Origin: an uncultured Clostridia bacterium | Lineage (GTDB): Bacteria; Bacillota; Clostridia; Oscillospirales; Ruminococcaceae | Assembly: GCA_947175045.1 (NCBI GenBank) | Contig: CAMWLH010000139.1 | Span: forward strand, 1-6,038 | Direction of reading: 5' to 3' | Length of the DNA stretch: 6,038 nt | Shown here: positions 5,200-6,038 of the stretch, one piece after another | Numbering within the stretch: position 1 is the first letter of the stretch | Layout of the letters: each line of letters begins with the position of its first letter | Made by a program: the position numbers and the translations under genes | The notes under the pieces: model-generated | The model's input: the letters and a program-made list of their open reading frames with translations, nothing else | What the model was told of the DNA's origin: nothing | The model's database searches: none

Positions 5200-6006
5200 A
5201 TGTACTCCAAAATCAAAAAGCGAACCCATGAAATAATAAGCTCCGCCGCTGCCGGCGATAAGATCAGCAAGGCGGTGGACTTGTTTTTTATAGTATTGAT
5301 AATGCTGAACGTTGTTATTGTCGTCGCGGATACTTTCGCTTTGCCCGCTGCGGTGCGCGGAATTATGAGCGTGGTTGAAACCGTATCGGTGATTATATTT
5401 ACTATTGAGTATGTTATAAGGCTCTGGGTATCGGTGCTTGACTTCCCTGCCCTCTCCCCTGTCCGCGCACGGGTAAAGTATGTGCTGTCCCTGCAGGCTA
5501 TAATTGATCTGGTGTCGCTGCTGCCTTTCTATCTGCCGTTCCTGTTTCCGGTAAACCTTATCGTATTGAGAGTTTTTCGTATTTTCAGACTTATGCGGCT
5601 ATTTAAGGTCAACCGCTATACAAAGGCGCTTTCCTCAATAGCAGAGGTATTTAAGCGAAAGGCTCATCAGCTTATCTCATCGATGTTGGTTGTTTTTATG
5701 CTTATGGTGATCGCGTCCGTACTTATGTATAACGTCGAGCATGACGTTCAGCCGGAGGTATTCGATAATGCGCTGTCGGGGCTGTGGTGGGCAGTCGCTA
5801 CGCTGACAACCGTAGGATATGGGGATATATACCCTATGACTGCCGCAGGGCGTATTTTAAGCGCTATTATCGCGTTATTGGGTATAGGTATGGTAGCGGT
5901 TCCCACGGGCATTATTTCAGCGGGATTTTCGGAGCAGATTGAAAAGGCAGAGAAATCCGATGATGAAAAAGTGTTCTGCCCTTATTGCGGGCATAAGTTA
6001 GATTAG
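5200..6006 (+). CDS. Voltage-gated-type potassium channel, six transmembrane segments
   Basis: The 268-residue protein is a complete ion-transport-family subunit; four would form a K+-selective pore in the cytoplasmic membrane. Segments: S1 about 26-46, S2 56-78, S3 95-116, S4 119-137 with R124, R127, R130, R133 and K136 at strict three-residue spacing, S5 157-178, pore helix and filter WWAVATLTTVGYGD (196-209), S6 217-243. The S4 charge ladder indicates a working voltage sensor, and TTVGYGD is the canonical potassium filter. After S6 a short charged tail ends in CPYCGHKLD (260-268), half of a zinc ribbon. Length is typical of bacterial Kv-like channels. GGAGG lies eleven bases before the ATG, slightly far. 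It follows the membrane protein by 56 nt on the same strand; read-through is possible. Its GC-richer composition differs from the two genes before it, suggesting a host or separately acquired gene. Confidence 0.93.
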   Translation: MYSKIKKRTHEIISSAAAGDKISKAVDLFFIVLIMLNVVIVVADTFALPAAVRGIMSVVETVSVIIFTIEYVIRLWVSVLDFPALSPVRARVKYVLSLQAIIDLVSLLPFYLPFLFPVNLIVLRVFRIFRLMRLFKVNRYTKALSSIAEVFKRKAHQLISSMLVVFMLMVIASVLMYNVEHDVQPEVFDNALSGLWWAVATLTTVGYGDIYPMTAAGRILSAIIALLGIGMVAVPTGIISAGFSEQIEKAEKSDDEKVFCPYCGHKLD

Positions 6007-6038
6007 AATGGAGATTTTATGTGATTATGTTTTCATAA

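Noticed and set aside
6008..6038. Possible start of another plus-strand gene (ATG at 6008, MEILCDY...)
   Set aside because: Only ten codons are visible and no ribosome binding site precedes it, so it cannot be supported.
1..6038. Integrase, attachment sites, tRNA, CRISPR array, transposase or toxin-antitoxin pair
   Set aside because: I looked for these because the context suggests a mobile element, but found no supporting sequence in either strand.

Overview
The window looks like an accessory region of a low-to-moderate GC Firmicute, most likely a Clostridia/Ruminococcus-type gut bacterium. Evidence: strong AAGGAGG-type Shine-Dalgarno sequences before almost every gene, a TTG start, a classic TTGACA/TAGAAT promoter, and an XRE repressor of the style common in these organisms. 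The assignment is an inference; no taxonomic marker gene is present.

Left part (1-3155, minus strand) is a six-gene block read right to left: a 182-residue protein of unknown function with a C-terminal coiled coil, a small Cro-like HTH protein, a 67-residue small protein, a DUF932 protein, a 49-residue protein, and the N-terminal two thirds-plus of a RecF/SMC-like ATPase that runs off the left edge. The last three are packed tightly (2-nt gap, then an ATGA overlap). This order (small HTH protein first, then DUF932 and a DNA-repair-like ATPase) resembles the early/replication region of a temperate phage or a conjugative element.

The centre (3156-3427) is a 272-bp divergent control region. It holds a strong plus-strand promoter overlapped by three copies of a GTAAAAnnnTGT 12-mer, a 30-bp perfect inverted repeat in the leader of the plus-strand transcript, and a compact pair of alternative hairpins in the leader of the minus-strand transcript.

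Right part (3428-6006, plus strand) begins with an XRE-family repressor, followed after 15 nt by a four-helix membrane protein whose long C-terminal part is predicted outside the cell and ends, after a Thr/Ser-rich stalk, in a Cys/His metal-binding-like module. These two genes are clearly more AT-rich than everything else in the window. Next comes a six-helix voltage-gated-type potassium channel with a TTVGYGD filter and a single C-terminal CxxC knuckle; its base composition returns to that of the left block and it may be a host chromosomal gene.

A plausible reading is a lysogeny-type switch: the XRE repressor keeps the leftward early operon off while being expressed with a membrane partner. 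No integrase, attachment site, tRNA, rRNA, CRISPR or transposase was seen, so neither the type of element nor its boundary is established.
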